From contig CAWGIX010000012.1 in assembly GCA_963822705.1 (NCBI GenBank), positions 186,001 through 250,000 of the forward strand: DNA of 64,000 bases, written 5' to 3'. The notes under the pieces were generated by a model. The model saw nothing but the letters and a program-made list of their open reading frames with translations, ran no database searches and was not told where the DNA came from. Positions 53,898-62,827 of this stretch are shown piece by piece. Position numbers and translations under genes: made by a program. The stretch is from CAVRQM01 sp963822705 (GTDB taxonomy: Bacteria; Pseudomonadota; Alphaproteobacteria; Acetobacterales; Acetobacteraceae). Each line of letters starts with the position of its first letter. The stretch's first letter is position 1.

Positions 53898-55420
53898 CCG
53901 GCGGCCAGCGTCATCATGGACATCAGCCGCTCCTGCGTGGCGTCACTGGCCGGCAGTTCGCCGGTCACCCGGCCTTCGCGCATGGTCACGATCCGGTCGC
54001 TGATGGCCAGCACTTCCGGCAACTCGGACGAGATCGCGATCACCGCAATTCCCTGCGCCGCCAGTGCGTCCAACAGTTCGTGCACCTCGGCCTTTGCCGC
54101 GATGTCGACGCCGCGAGTCGGCTCGTCGACGATCAGCACATGCGGTTTCAGCACCAGCCATCGGGCCAGTACGATCTTTTGCTGGTTGCCGCCGGATAGA
54201 TTGATGATCGCCTGATCGTCGCTGCTCATCCGGATGTTCAGAGTTTTGCGAAACTCCTTCAGCGAGCGCGCTTCGGCGCGCTCGCGAACGAAGATTCTTA
54301 ACCAGAGAAATCGCGCCAGGGCGGCGATGGAAAAATTGTGACGCACGGCCTGCGACAAGAACAGTGCCTGCTGCTTCCGGTCCTCCGGGACCAGCCCGAT
54401 GCCGGCCCGAATGGCGTCGCGTGGGCTGCGGATGCGGACTTGCCTGCCGTCGATCTCCACCGTGCCGGAGAGAATGCCGTCAGCGCCGAACACCGCGCGG
54501 GCGAACTCGGTGCGACCCGCGCCGACCAGACCGGCAATGCCCAGAATCTCCCCGGCGCGCACGCTGATGGAGACCGAGTGCAGCACCGTTCCATGCACCG
54601 CGGCGCGTTCGGTCGACAGTTCGTGGGCGGCGAGCCGCACCGCGCCCGGGGCGTGGCGCACTGCGGGACGACGATACAGCTGCTCTGCGGAGCGGCCCAC
54701 CATCATGCGGATGATGCCGTCCAACGGCACCTCCGCCGCTTCGCGCGTGCCGACCAGTTGCCCGTCGCGCAGCACGGTGATGCGGTCGCAGATGCGTTTC
54801 GCCTCGTCCAGCCGGTGGGTGACGAACACCACGCCGATGCCGTCGCGCTTCAGCGCCGTCATGATGCCCAGCAGCCGCTCGACCTCCGTCTCCGACAACG
54901 CCGAGGTCGGCTCGTCCATGATGATGAGACGGCTCTGCATCGACAGTGCACGGGTGATTTCCACCATCTGCTGCTCGGCCACGGACAGCAGGCGCACGCT
55001 GGTCATTGGGTCCAGATCGAGGCCGATGCGGTGGATGATTTGTTCCGTATCACGCCGCAGGCGCCCCCAATCGATCAGCCCGGCCCGCACGGGCTCGCGG
55101 CCGATGAACACATTCTCCGCCACCGACAAATCGGGAACTAGGGTAAATTCCTGGTAGATCGTAACGATGCCCAGACGCTGGGCCGCATGCGGGCTGGCGA
55201 TGGTGACTTTTTGGCCCGACCAGGTGATGGTGCCGGAGTCCGGCTGCTGCGCGCCAGAAACGATTTTCAGCAGCGTGCTCTTGCCGGCGCCGTTCTCGCC
55301 GAGCAGTCCGTGCACCTCCCCGGCGCGCACGTCGAGCGAGACATCGTGCAGGGCCACGACTCCGGGGAAGCGTTTGGATATGTGCTCGAGCCGAAGCAGG
55401 CCATCGTTCAGAAACGTCAT
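53894..55420 (-). CDS. Sugar ABC transporter ATP-binding protein (RbsA type, two ABC domains)
   Basis: The 508-residue protein has two ABC domains. Domain 1 has Walker A GLLGENGAGKSTLLKI, signature LSVAEQQMVEI and Walker B LIIMDEPTSAL. Domain 2 has the degenerate P-loop GIAGLVGAGRTEFARA typical of RbsA/MglA, signature NLSGGNQQKIVLARW and LIVDEPTRGVD. The ATG at 55420 is followed by TFLNDGLLRLEHISKRFPGVVAL. A palindromic repeat lies directly upstream, separating it from the binding-protein gene. Confidence 0.95.
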   Translation of the reverse strand: MTFLNDGLLRLEHISKRFPGVVALHDVSLDVRAGEVHGLLGENGAGKSTLLKIVSGAQQPDSGTITWSGQKVTIASPHAAQRLGIVTIYQEFTLVPDLSVAENVFIGREPVRAGLIDWGRLRRDTEQIIHRIGLDLDPMTSVRLLSVAEQQMVEITRALSMQSRLIIMDEPTSALSETEVERLLGIMTALKRDGIGVVFVTHRLDEAKRICDRITVLRDGQLVGTREAAEVPLDGIIRMMVGRSAEQLYRRPAVRHAPGAVRLAAHELSTERAAVHGTVLHSVSISVRAGEILGIAGLVGAGRTEFARAVFGADGILSGTVEIDGRQVRIRSPRDAIRAGIGLVPEDRKQQALFLSQAVRHNFSIAALARFLWLRIFVRERAEARSLKEFRKTLNIRMSSDDQAIINLSGGNQQKIVLARWLVLKPHVLIVDEPTRGVDIAAKAEVHELLDALAAQGIAVIAISSELPEVLAISDRIVTMREGRVTGELPASDATQERLMSMMTLAAG

Positions 55421-55491
55421 GCCCGGGCTTGACCCGGGCGTCCGTTGCGTGCGCACCGGATGGCCGGGTCATCCCCGGATCAAGTCCGGGG
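55421..55491. repeat. Alphaproteobacterial REP-like double palindrome within the ABC operon
   Basis: Two related hairpins: GCCCGGG-CTTGA-CCCGGGC (55421-55439) and CCCCGGA-TCAAG-TCCGGGG (55473-55491), about 33 bases apart and in opposite sense. The ATCAAGTCCGGGG core is a dispersed intergenic repeat of many alphaproteobacteria. Lying between the binding-protein gene and the ATPase gene, it could stabilise the upstream part of the mRNA and so raise binding-protein yield, as known for REP elements in the E. coli malEFG operon. Confidence 0.8.
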
Positions 55492-55534
55492 ACGGCCATG
55501 ACGATCGCGGGTCGCTCGACACTATAGCGGCAGT

Positions 55535-56476
55535 CTACTTCATCTCGTTCAGCCGTTCCGCCTTGTCAAGGTTGGCCTTGGTGATCACGATCGGGGTCAG
55601 CAGCGTCACTTTTTGCGCCGGCTCTTTCCCGTCGCGCGCAAACGCCACCGCGATGTCCATGGCGATGCGGCTCTGCTGACCCGGGAACTGTTCCACGGTA
55701 CCGGCCAGGCTGCCGTCCTTCACCCGCGCCAGCGCCTCGGGCAGCGCATCAAAACCGTAAATCTTGATGCTGGTGAGGTTGCGTCCCTTGACCGCCTCCA
55801 GGGCCCCGAGCGCCATGTCGTCGTTGGCGCAAACGATCACATCGGGCGGCTTGGCCATGCCCGCCAGCCCGCTCTCGGTGACCGTCAGCGCCTGGTCGCG
55901 GGCGAAATTGGCCGTCTGCTCGAAAATGATCTTGAATTTGTCCTTGTGGGCGTCGAGCACTGAATGCAGACCCTTGTTCCGGTCGATCGCCGGCCCCGCG
56001 CCGGGCTGCCCCTGCAGGTGCATGATCGTGGCCCCGTTGGGGAAGTCGGCGAGGATCTGGTTGCCCTGCGCCTCGCCGCCCTTGACGTTGTCGGCACCCA
56101 CGTGGGCCAGCACGCCCTCCACGCCGTTCACCCGCCGGTCGATCGTCACCACCGGGACTTTGGCATCGACCGCCGCCTGCACCGCAGGGGCGAGTGCTGC
56201 CACGTCGAGCGGGCTGATGACGATGGCGTTGACGCCCTTGGTGACGGCCGCCTCCACGTCTGCGGTCTGTTTCGGGGCGCTATTCTGGCCGTCGGTCTCG
56301 ATCAGCGTAATGGCCCCCAATTTCTGAGCCTCGGCCTTGAGTTCGTTCTGCATATGAACGAAAAACGGGAACGATAGGCTAGGCAGCGAGGTGGCGACCG
56401 TGAGCGGCTTTTGGGCCATGACCGAAGTGGCGCCCAGGGCGCAGAGCGCGGTGGCAAGCAGGGTGCGACGCAGCAT
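55535..56476 (-). CDS. Sugar ABC transporter substrate-binding protein (RbsB type)
   Basis: The 313-residue protein has a signal peptide (MLRRTLLATALCALGATSVMAQ) and a periplasmic-binding fold of the ribose/galactose group: LPSLSFPFFVHMQNELKAEAQ, KQTADVEAAVTKGVNAIVISP, VPVVTIDRRV, VICANDDMALGALEAVK-like region and YGFDALPEAL. It delivers its sugar to the permease. The ATG at 56476 has a strong GGAGGAGA site. It is the first gene of the operon. Confidence 0.94.
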   Translation of the reverse strand: MLRRTLLATALCALGATSVMAQKPLTVATSLPSLSFPFFVHMQNELKAEAQKLGAITLIETDGQNSAPKQTADVEAAVTKGVNAIVISPLDVAALAPAVQAAVDAKVPVVTIDRRVNGVEGVLAHVGADNVKGGEAQGNQILADFPNGATIMHLQGQPGAGPAIDRNKGLHSVLDAHKDKFKIIFEQTANFARDQALTVTESGLAGMAKPPDVIVCANDDMALGALEAVKGRNLTSIKIYGFDALPEALARVKDGSLAGTVEQFPGQQSRIAMDIAVAFARDGKEPAQKVTLLTPIVITKANLDKAERLNEMK

Positions 56477-56577
56477 GATTGGATCTCCTCCGTTTATCGT
56501 TGCATGGGCCGGAGGCAGGGTTGCAAGCGGCGGCGGCACCCGTCAAGCGCCCGGAGGACGGACGGGGAACCGCTGAA

Positions 56578-59500
56578 TCAGGTCGGCGGTCGTTGCGCGA
56601 CTGACGTCCGAGACCACCCGCGCCATTCCCCTTCGGCGATGAATGGCGCCCAGTAATAGGGCTGCCGCCAACGGCCACTTTGCAGCATGGCGAGCTGCGC
56701 ACGACGCAGGGCCGCTGCGGGGGCGAGGTGGTCGCGCCCAAGCATCTCGCCGTAAAACCGCGCCATCAACCATGCGGTCGCCGCGTCGTCGACGTTCCAC
56801 AAGCTGGCGACGAGACTGGCCGCTCCGGCATAGAAGAAGCCTCGTGTCAGCCCCACGAGACCCTCGCCACCCACCAGCTTGCCCTGCCCGGAGTTGCACG
56901 CGCTGAGCACGACCAAATCGACTGGCAAGTTCAGGTCGAACACGTCGTTGAGCCGGAGATAGCCATCCTCCGGCGTCCCATCCGGCTTGAAGAGCGAAAA
57001 AACCAGGCCGGACAGCCCCGGATTGCGATCGTCCAGCAGCCCGTGGGTTGCGAAGTGCACGATCCGGTAGCGCGCGAGCCCGGGATCCTCGGCAGCCTGC
57101 TTGCTTGCGTCGAAGTCGAAACGCGCAAGCGATCGCGCGGGCGAGGCAAGTGCCAGAATGCTGCTTGCCTCAGCTCGCGTATTCTGCAAACGAGGCAGTT
57201 CTCCGTTGTTGGTCACCGCACGGGAGACCACAGCGACAACATTGGCGGACAGCTGGTCCGACCTTGGCTCGGTGCCGGCAAGGCGCGGGTCCGACGCGGA
57301 GAACACGGGGTCGGCAAGCACGGCGACCGTGTCCGGCGGAGAACCTCGCCCGGCGGTGCTGCGCCGCAGCGCCGCTATGGCCGAGGCTGACGGTTCTTGG
57401 ACGATCTCGTGATCGAGCACGAGCATTCGGGGCCCTTTTCGAGGGCCAGCCGGCACCATCAGGGCAGCAAACGGCACAGCCTGCAACGGGCCGTCGCCTA
57501 CGACGATCAGCCGATTGCTGCCGAGTTCACCCGCCACCGAGCCGAGCAACATGGCACCAAGTTTCGCCGATGCCGCATCAAAGTCGCGCGGGTTCGCCAC
57601 ATCCGGCAGCGCGTTCTGAAAAGCGCGGATCGCCTGCACGACCATAGCGCGCGGCGGCAGCGGATAGGCGTGCATCGCGTTGGCGCCGACGGCCCAAACA
57701 TAACCGCGCTCGCTGTGCTCGTCGCCGAGAGCATATTCGAGCAGCAGGGTGCCGTGCTCGAGCAGCCGCTGCACATCGGTGAGCGAAAGCGGCTCCGGCT
57801 GCGTCAACGCGGCATAGACCGGGCTGGCCGCCCTGATCTCCTGTTCGATTTTCTCGTGCGCCGCGACCAGCTCGTCGATGTCGTGATCGAGCTGCGCCGC
57901 CGCCGCCGCGTCCGGACCGGTTGCCGACAATTTCTGTCTCTGTATGGCTTTGGCGCTCATAGCGTGTTCGACCGACCGCTCCTCGGCCAAGCGCGCCGGG
58001 TCCACGCCCCGGCGGATATCGGCGTGCGATTGCAACAGCAGGTCGAGCAAGCTCCGGGCGCGCGCCTGTTCGCTGGTCTCGAAAGCGCGCGCGGCAAAAC
58101 CCTGTCCCGGATGCTGCTCGTCGAGTGCCATCAGCACCGCGATCTTTTCGGCGTACGCGCCGCCGCTGCGGGCCAGCAAGGCAGCGCGGAGGTCCTCGCT
58201 GGCCACCCGGCTGCGCTGCGATTCGCTCAAGCGGATGGCTTGATCGACATGGCCGAGGGCTTCATTCAATGCGCCTTGCCGAGTTTCGATCCGTGCCAGC
58301 ACGACCAAAGCAGAGGCCTGGCCGGCTACGCTCCGGATTTGGCGCCACATCGCCAAAGCCTGCTCCAGCAGATCGGCCGCCTTCTGCAGGTCACCGGTCT
58401 GCTCGTGGTCAATGGCAAGGTTGTGCAGCGCCACTGTCTCGACGCCGACATTGCCGGTCTCACGGGCGATCGCCTGGGCTCGGGTGAGCTGCTGCTTCGC
58501 TTGATCGTGGTCGCCAAGCTGCGAATTGACGGCACCCATGCTCGACAGCAGGTTCGCCTGGGCCGTGCGGTTGCCGAGTTTTTCCGCGATGGCCAGCGAC
58601 TGGCCGAAGAGCCGCAGCGCCTCCCGCTGCTCGCCGTCTTCCTGCGCAAGCACCGCCATGTTATTCAGCGTGACCGCGCACCCTTCGTCATCGCCGATCC
58701 GCTGGTCGATCTCAAGCGCCTGCTGAAAGTAGCTGTGCGCCCGGTCATCCGCCCCAAGCCCACTATAGATCGAGCCGATGTTGCTGAGCGTGATCGCCTC
58801 GTTGGAATGATCCGCGATGGCGGTAAACAGACTGCGAACCTGATCGTAGGTGTCCAGCGCGCGCTGCGGCTCGCCGGTGTCGTTGTCGATCAGCGCAAGG
58901 TTGTTCAGGCTGATCGCCTGCTCGTGCTTGTTGTCCAGTTGCTTGGCGATCGCCAGCGCGCGATCGAGGCTGTCCACGGCTTTGGCGTCGTCGGCCAGCG
59001 CATGGTATGCCATTCCAAGATTTGACAGCGTGATTCCCTCGACATCGCGGTCGCCAGCCTTGCGGGCCGCCTCGATAGATTGCAGATACAGATCGATCGC
59101 CTGCCGCGTGTCGCCGAAAGCCTGGTGCAGCTGCGCCAAATTCCCTAACGTCGCTGCTTGCTGTTGCAAGTCTCCGCTTGCACGCGCGGCGGTCAGCGCT
59201 TCCTCATCGGTTGCCAGCGCCTCGTCCATGCGGCCGAGCGTCGCATAGGCGAGGCCGAGATCGAGTCGCACCTTGTTGGCGGCACGATCGTTGTGCATGG
59301 AGCGGTCGATGTCACCTGCCTGGATCAGCAGATCCACCGCCTTCTTCTGCTCCCCCGTGTCGGTGTAGATTTCTGCTTCCGCCGCGAGCGCGCCGGCCTT
59401 GCCGCCCGGATTTTGCGCGCCCAGCGCGATAACCTGATCGAGGTCCTGCAAGGCGGCCGGGTATTCGTGCAGCCGAGCCGCCGCGTCGCCCGCCACCAGC

Positions 59501-60858
59501 AACGCCACCGAGCGCTGCTGGGCCTGTGCGTCGTCGATGAGCAGTGCGGCGGCTTGCGACGCGGCCTCGCGCGTATGCCGGTAGTCGGCCTGCTTCTGGT
59601 AAACGCCGGCAATGGCGATCAGCGCTGTCGCCTGACTGGCACGATCCCCGGCATCTTCGGCAATTCTCTGCGCCTCACCGTAGGCGTCCAATGCCGGTTG
59701 CCATGCCTTTGCCGCCGCGTGGACATTGCCGATCTTCAGGTCGGCGGTCGCTTCGCTGGCAGAATCTTTGAGCGAACGCCATGCTCCAGCGGCATCGGCG
59801 TAGGCGGCGAGCGCGCCATCCGCGTCGGCGAGCTCGTCGCGCACATCGCCGAGCCCCATCAGCGTCAGCGCGCGACTCACTTCATCGCCGGGTGCCTCGA
59901 ACAGCGGCAGTGCCTGCTGATAGTCGTCGCGCGCCTGCACAAAATTGCCGAGCTTCTGCTCGTCGAGTGCAAGGCTGCGGAGCATCCGCCCGCGCATCGG
60001 CTGATCGCCGGGTTTGGCAAATAGCGGCAGGGCGCGGGCATACGTGTCGCGGGCCTGTTGAATCCGCCCGAGCCTGTCCTCGGCCGTGGCTAGTCCATAT
60101 AGCGCGCCCGGCAGGTTGACCGAATTGGATGCCGCCTCGAACCGGGCGACCGCCTGCGCCAGATCGTCGGCCGCCTTCTCGAAGGCCTCCGGTTGGTTAA
60201 GGATGAGGTTGGCTTGACCAGCGGCCAACAGCGCCAGTGTCTCGCCTTGGGCGATGCCGGCCGTACGGAACAGCGCGAGAGCACGCTCGAAGGCCGAAAC
60301 GGCCGCCGGCGTGTCGTGCAGGTCCATGTCGATGCGGCCCTCGGTCATGCGGACGAACGCCTCAGCGTTATGGCGATCGAGCGACTGGAACAAAGCTCCC
60401 GCGGCACGCGCCTCATCACGCCCCTTACCGTGCTCGCCGGTCGCCTCATGGAGCAGAGCAAATGCCGCCAGGACGGAGCCCTGGTCTTCGCGCTGCCCGG
60501 ACGCGCTGGCCACGTCCTCGGCCTGCGTCAGCAGAGATGCGGATTGGCTCAGCTCGTGCAGGAAGAAATTGCCCGTCGCCATGGCGAGCAGGGCCGCGAC
60601 CTGCTGGGAGGTGTCGCCGAGGGCCTGCCACGCGAGCAGCGCCTGCTGATAGCGCGCGAGCCCTTCGCGCAACCCCGATGGCGTGTGCTGAAGAAAAAGC
60701 CTCTGGCCATCGGCCATCAGCGACGCTGCGTGTGCGCGCTGGTCCGGCTGCGAAGTGCCCGGCTGGGTCAGAGCTGATTGCGATGCGCTCTGCGTCAATG
60801 CGAGCGCGGCATGCACAACTACACAGGTAATCAGGGCTGCAGCGCGCAAGACTTTCAT
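56578..60858 (-). CDS. Exported TPR-CHAT protease-like protein (1,426 residues)
   Basis: A signal peptide (MKVLRAAALITCVVVHAALALT) is followed by about 900 residues of tetratricopeptide repeats in groups of 34-40 (for example ATLGNLAQLHQAFGDTRQAI, ITLSNLGMAYHALADDAKAV, ISLNNLALIDNDTGEPQRAL). The C-terminal third is a CHAT caspase-like domain: IVHFATHGLLDD with catalytic His1272, and LVVLSACNSGQGKLVGGEGL with Cys1321, then GFFYAGAASLVASLWNVDD. The catalytic dyad is intact. The TPR part probably binds a partner that controls the protease. Export indicates action in the periplasm or at the cell surface. It is the last gene of a three-gene unit; the neighbour upstream ends 7 bases before it. Confidence 0.9.
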   Translation of the reverse strand: MKVLRAAALITCVVVHAALALTQSASQSALTQPGTSQPDQRAHAASLMADGQRLFLQHTPSGLREGLARYQQALLAWQALGDTSQQVAALLAMATGNFFLHELSQSASLLTQAEDVASASGQREDQGSVLAAFALLHEATGEHGKGRDEARAAGALFQSLDRHNAEAFVRMTEGRIDMDLHDTPAAVSAFERALALFRTAGIAQGETLALLAAGQANLILNQPEAFEKAADDLAQAVARFEAASNSVNLPGALYGLATAEDRLGRIQQARDTYARALPLFAKPGDQPMRGRMLRSLALDEQKLGNFVQARDDYQQALPLFEAPGDEVSRALTLMGLGDVRDELADADGALAAYADAAGAWRSLKDSASEATADLKIGNVHAAAKAWQPALDAYGEAQRIAEDAGDRASQATALIAIAGVYQKQADYRHTREAASQAAALLIDDAQAQQRSVALLVAGDAAARLHEYPAALQDLDQVIALGAQNPGGKAGALAAEAEIYTDTGEQKKAVDLLIQAGDIDRSMHNDRAANKVRLDLGLAYATLGRMDEALATDEEALTAARASGDLQQQAATLGNLAQLHQAFGDTRQAIDLYLQSIEAARKAGDRDVEGITLSNLGMAYHALADDAKAVDSLDRALAIAKQLDNKHEQAISLNNLALIDNDTGEPQRALDTYDQVRSLFTAIADHSNEAITLSNIGSIYSGLGADDRAHSYFQQALEIDQRIGDDEGCAVTLNNMAVLAQEDGEQREALRLFGQSLAIAEKLGNRTAQANLLSSMGAVNSQLGDHDQAKQQLTRAQAIARETGNVGVETVALHNLAIDHEQTGDLQKAADLLEQALAMWRQIRSVAGQASALVVLARIETRQGALNEALGHVDQAIRLSESQRSRVASEDLRAALLARSGGAYAEKIAVLMALDEQHPGQGFAARAFETSEQARARSLLDLLLQSHADIRRGVDPARLAEERSVEHAMSAKAIQRQKLSATGPDAAAAAQLDHDIDELVAAHEKIEQEIRAASPVYAALTQPEPLSLTDVQRLLEHGTLLLEYALGDEHSERGYVWAVGANAMHAYPLPPRAMVVQAIRAFQNALPDVANPRDFDAASAKLGAMLLGSVAGELGSNRLIVVGDGPLQAVPFAALMVPAGPRKGPRMLVLDHEIVQEPSASAIAALRRSTAGRGSPPDTVAVLADPVFSASDPRLAGTEPRSDQLSANVVAVVSRAVTNNGELPRLQNTRAEASSILALASPARSLARFDFDASKQAAEDPGLARYRIVHFATHGLLDDRNPGLSGLVFSLFKPDGTPEDGYLRLNDVFDLNLPVDLVVLSACNSGQGKLVGGEGLVGLTRGFFYAGAASLVASLWNVDDAATAWLMARFYGEMLGRDHLAPAAALRRAQLAMLQSGRWRQPYYWAPFIAEGEWRGWSRTSVAQRPPT

Positions 60859-60865
60859 CGCAAGC

Positions 60866-61828
60866 CTAAAAGCGAATCCATTCCGAAACCGCCTTCTCCG
60901 CCATGGGCAGGCCCTCGGCCGCGACGGCGATGACCGTGCGCAGGTTCAACGCTATGGTGCCAATGGTGCGGCGCTGCCAGACCCGCTGCTGTGTAGTCTG
61001 GCTGCGGAACGCCTGCATCCAGAGCGGTATCACGCTGAGCGGCACGGTCGACAGGTTTTGCGAAATGAACGGGCCGGCGCTGCCGGCCTCGCCGAGCGGG
61101 TGCAGTCCCGAGACGATGAACGGTCCGTCGCCCCCGAGGTCCAGGTCGCGGTCATGCAGGCGGCCAAGCAGGAACCGTGACCGCTCGTAGTCATAATGGT
61201 CGAGCACCCATTGCACGTTCAGTGACGGCGCTGGATCACGATCGACCGGCACGTAGGTAACGTTCAGTTGCGAGTCGCTGAAGTAGGCACCGAGACGGAT
61301 ATCCTCGAGGCGAAGATACCCCGCCAGCACGGCGCGGTAGCGCTCCATGTTGCTCTCGTCGGGCCGCGCGGCGAGCAGGATATAACTGTACAGGCCGTAT
61401 CCGGCATCCTCCTGGCTGCCGCGCACCAGCATGTCGCGTTCCGCTTCGCTCCCAAGTTCGGAACGGGACGCGGCCGGTGCTGAACGCTGCACCTGAGTGA
61501 CGACTACGACCATGAGCGTGCAGCCTGCAACGGCACCGCTGGGGTCCGTTACGTTCGCCGAGAGCGCGTAGCGGCCGGGTGCCTTCGCCTCCCACGCGAC
61601 TTTCGGGCGGTCCGCCGGGGGCACAAACGTGCCGCCGGTTGCACGCCAGCGGTAGCGCAGCGCCGTTCCGGCCGGTGCTTCCGCGAACGCCGCGGCACCC
61701 ACCATCTCCCCGGTGCCGACGACCGGCCGGTCGAGGCTGCACACGACGCGCATCGGCTGGCTCGCGGCTGCGGGCAGCACGGGGAGCAGGACGAGCCACA
61801 CCGGGAACAAAAGGCAGGCGGTCCTCAC
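60866..61828 (-). CDS. Exported protein with Ig/PKD-like domain, partner of the TPR-CHAT protein
   Basis: The 320-residue protein has a signal peptide (MRTACLLFPVWLVLLPVLPAAAS). Residues about 25-110 look like a PKD/Ig-like beta-sandwich: RVVCSLDRPVVGTGEMVGAAAF, LRYRWRATGGTF, VAWEAKAPGRYALSANVTDPSG. The second half has no family I know: GYGLYSYILLAARPDESNMERYRAVLAGYL, SLNVQWVLDHYDYERSRFLL, and an ending with LWMQAFRSQTTQQRVWQRRT and WIRF. It might be the substrate or regulator of the CHAT protein. GTG at 61828 overlaps the small membrane gene (GTGA). Confidence 0.75.
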   Translation of the reverse strand: MRTACLLFPVWLVLLPVLPAAASQPMRVVCSLDRPVVGTGEMVGAAAFAEAPAGTALRYRWRATGGTFVPPADRPKVAWEAKAPGRYALSANVTDPSGAVAGCTLMVVVVTQVQRSAPAASRSELGSEAERDMLVRGSQEDAGYGLYSYILLAARPDESNMERYRAVLAGYLRLEDIRLGAYFSDSQLNVTYVPVDRDPAPSLNVQWVLDHYDYERSRFLLGRLHDRDLDLGGDGPFIVSGLHPLGEAGSAGPFISQNLSTVPLSVIPLWMQAFRSQTTQQRVWQRRTIGTIALNLRTVIAVAAEGLPMAEKAVSEWIRF

Positions 61829-62028
61829 GGCGGCGCCTTCGTTCGATGCAGCCGGGACCATAGGAACTGACCGACCGCGACCAGCACCGTGACGGCGAGT
61901 GCTACGACGATGGTGGACGGCAGGTCCAGCGGAAGCCGCGCCTGCCAAAACAGCATCCAGACCAGCAGCGTCAGAAGCAGCACAGCCAATCCAGTGCGCC
62001 AGGACACCGTCCGCGCTAAGCGCTCCAT
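61825..62028 (-). CDS. Small two-helix membrane protein, first gene of the CHAT unit
   Basis: The 67-residue protein has two hydrophobic segments, GLAVLLLTLLVWMLFW and IVVALAVTVLVAVGQFLW, joined by a short loop with ARLPLDLPS, and a basic C-terminus. ATG at 62028 follows an AGGGAAA site. It is coupled by GTGA to the exported Ig-like protein. No family recognised; it may anchor or shield the exported partners at the inner membrane. Confidence 0.65.
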   Translation of the reverse strand: MERLARTVSWRTGLAVLLLTLLVWMLFWQARLPLDLPSTIVVALAVTVLVAVGQFLWSRLHRTKAPP

Positions 62029-62059
62029 TGCTTTCCCTGCGCCCAAAAAAACACCTCGG

Positions 62060-62827
62060 TCACAACGTGCTCGTCATCCCCCCATCGACATAGAGGATGT
62101 GACCGGTGACAAAACTCGATGCGTCGGAGGCGAGAAAGACGGCCGCGCCCACGAGTTCGCTCACCTCGCCCCATCGGCCCAGCGGGGTGCGACCGGCCAC
62201 CCAGGCGGAGAACGTGGCGTCGGCGACAAGTGCCGCGTTTAGTTCCGTCTTAAAATAACCCGGACCAATCCCGTTCACCTGGATGCCGTGCTTGCCCCAG
62301 TCCGCCGCCATTCCCTTGGTCAGCATTTTCACTGCCCCCTTGCTCGCGGTGTAAGGGGCGATGGACGCGCGGGCCAGTTCACTCTGCACCGAGCACACGT
62401 TGATGATCTTGCCGCGCCGGCGCCGGATCATGTGGCGTGCTACGCTCTGGCCGACGAAGAAGACGCTGTCGAGGTTGTTGCGCATCAGCCGGTGCCAGGC
62501 GTCCTCCGGAAAGTCTTCTAGCGGCGTGCGATGCTGGGTGCCGGCGTTGTTGACGAGGATATCGATGGGCCCGTCGTGCGCCTCGATCGTGTCCACCGCA
62601 GCGGCGACCGCGTCCCGTTCGGTGACGTCGAACCCGCTGGTGGTAATCGACAGGCCCTCGGCGACAAGATTCCGTGCCACGGCACTCAGACGTTCCGGGT
62701 CGCGACCGTTGAGGATCACATGCGCTCCGGCGGCTCCCAGACCGCGGGCAAGTGCCAGTCCGATGCCGCGCGTCGATCCGGTAATCAGGGCCCGACGGGA
62801 CGTAAGGTCGAACAGCCCGCGGCTCAT
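62060..62827 (-). CDS. idnO: Gluconate 5-dehydrogenase (SDR family)
   Basis: IdnO reduces 5-keto-D-gluconate to D-gluconate. The 255-residue SDR has the cofactor motif ALITGSTRGIGLALARGLG, the structural NNAG, the catalytic Ser in NVCSVQSELARASIAPYTASKGAVK with Tyr-x3-Lys, and the C-terminal GHILYVDGGMTSTL. The wording is closest to gluconate 5-dehydrogenase/IdnO. It overlaps idnD by ATGA and follows it in the same operon, which supports the assignment. Confidence 0.88.
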   Translation of the reverse strand: MSRGLFDLTSRRALITGSTRGIGLALARGLGAAGAHVILNGRDPERLSAVARNLVAEGLSITTSGFDVTERDAVAAAVDTIEAHDGPIDILVNNAGTQHRTPLEDFPEDAWHRLMRNNLDSVFFVGQSVARHMIRRRRGKIINVCSVQSELARASIAPYTASKGAVKMLTKGMAADWGKHGIQVNGIGPGYFKTELNAALVADATFSAWVAGRTPLGRWGEVSELVGAAVFLASDASSFVTGHILYVDGGMTSTL

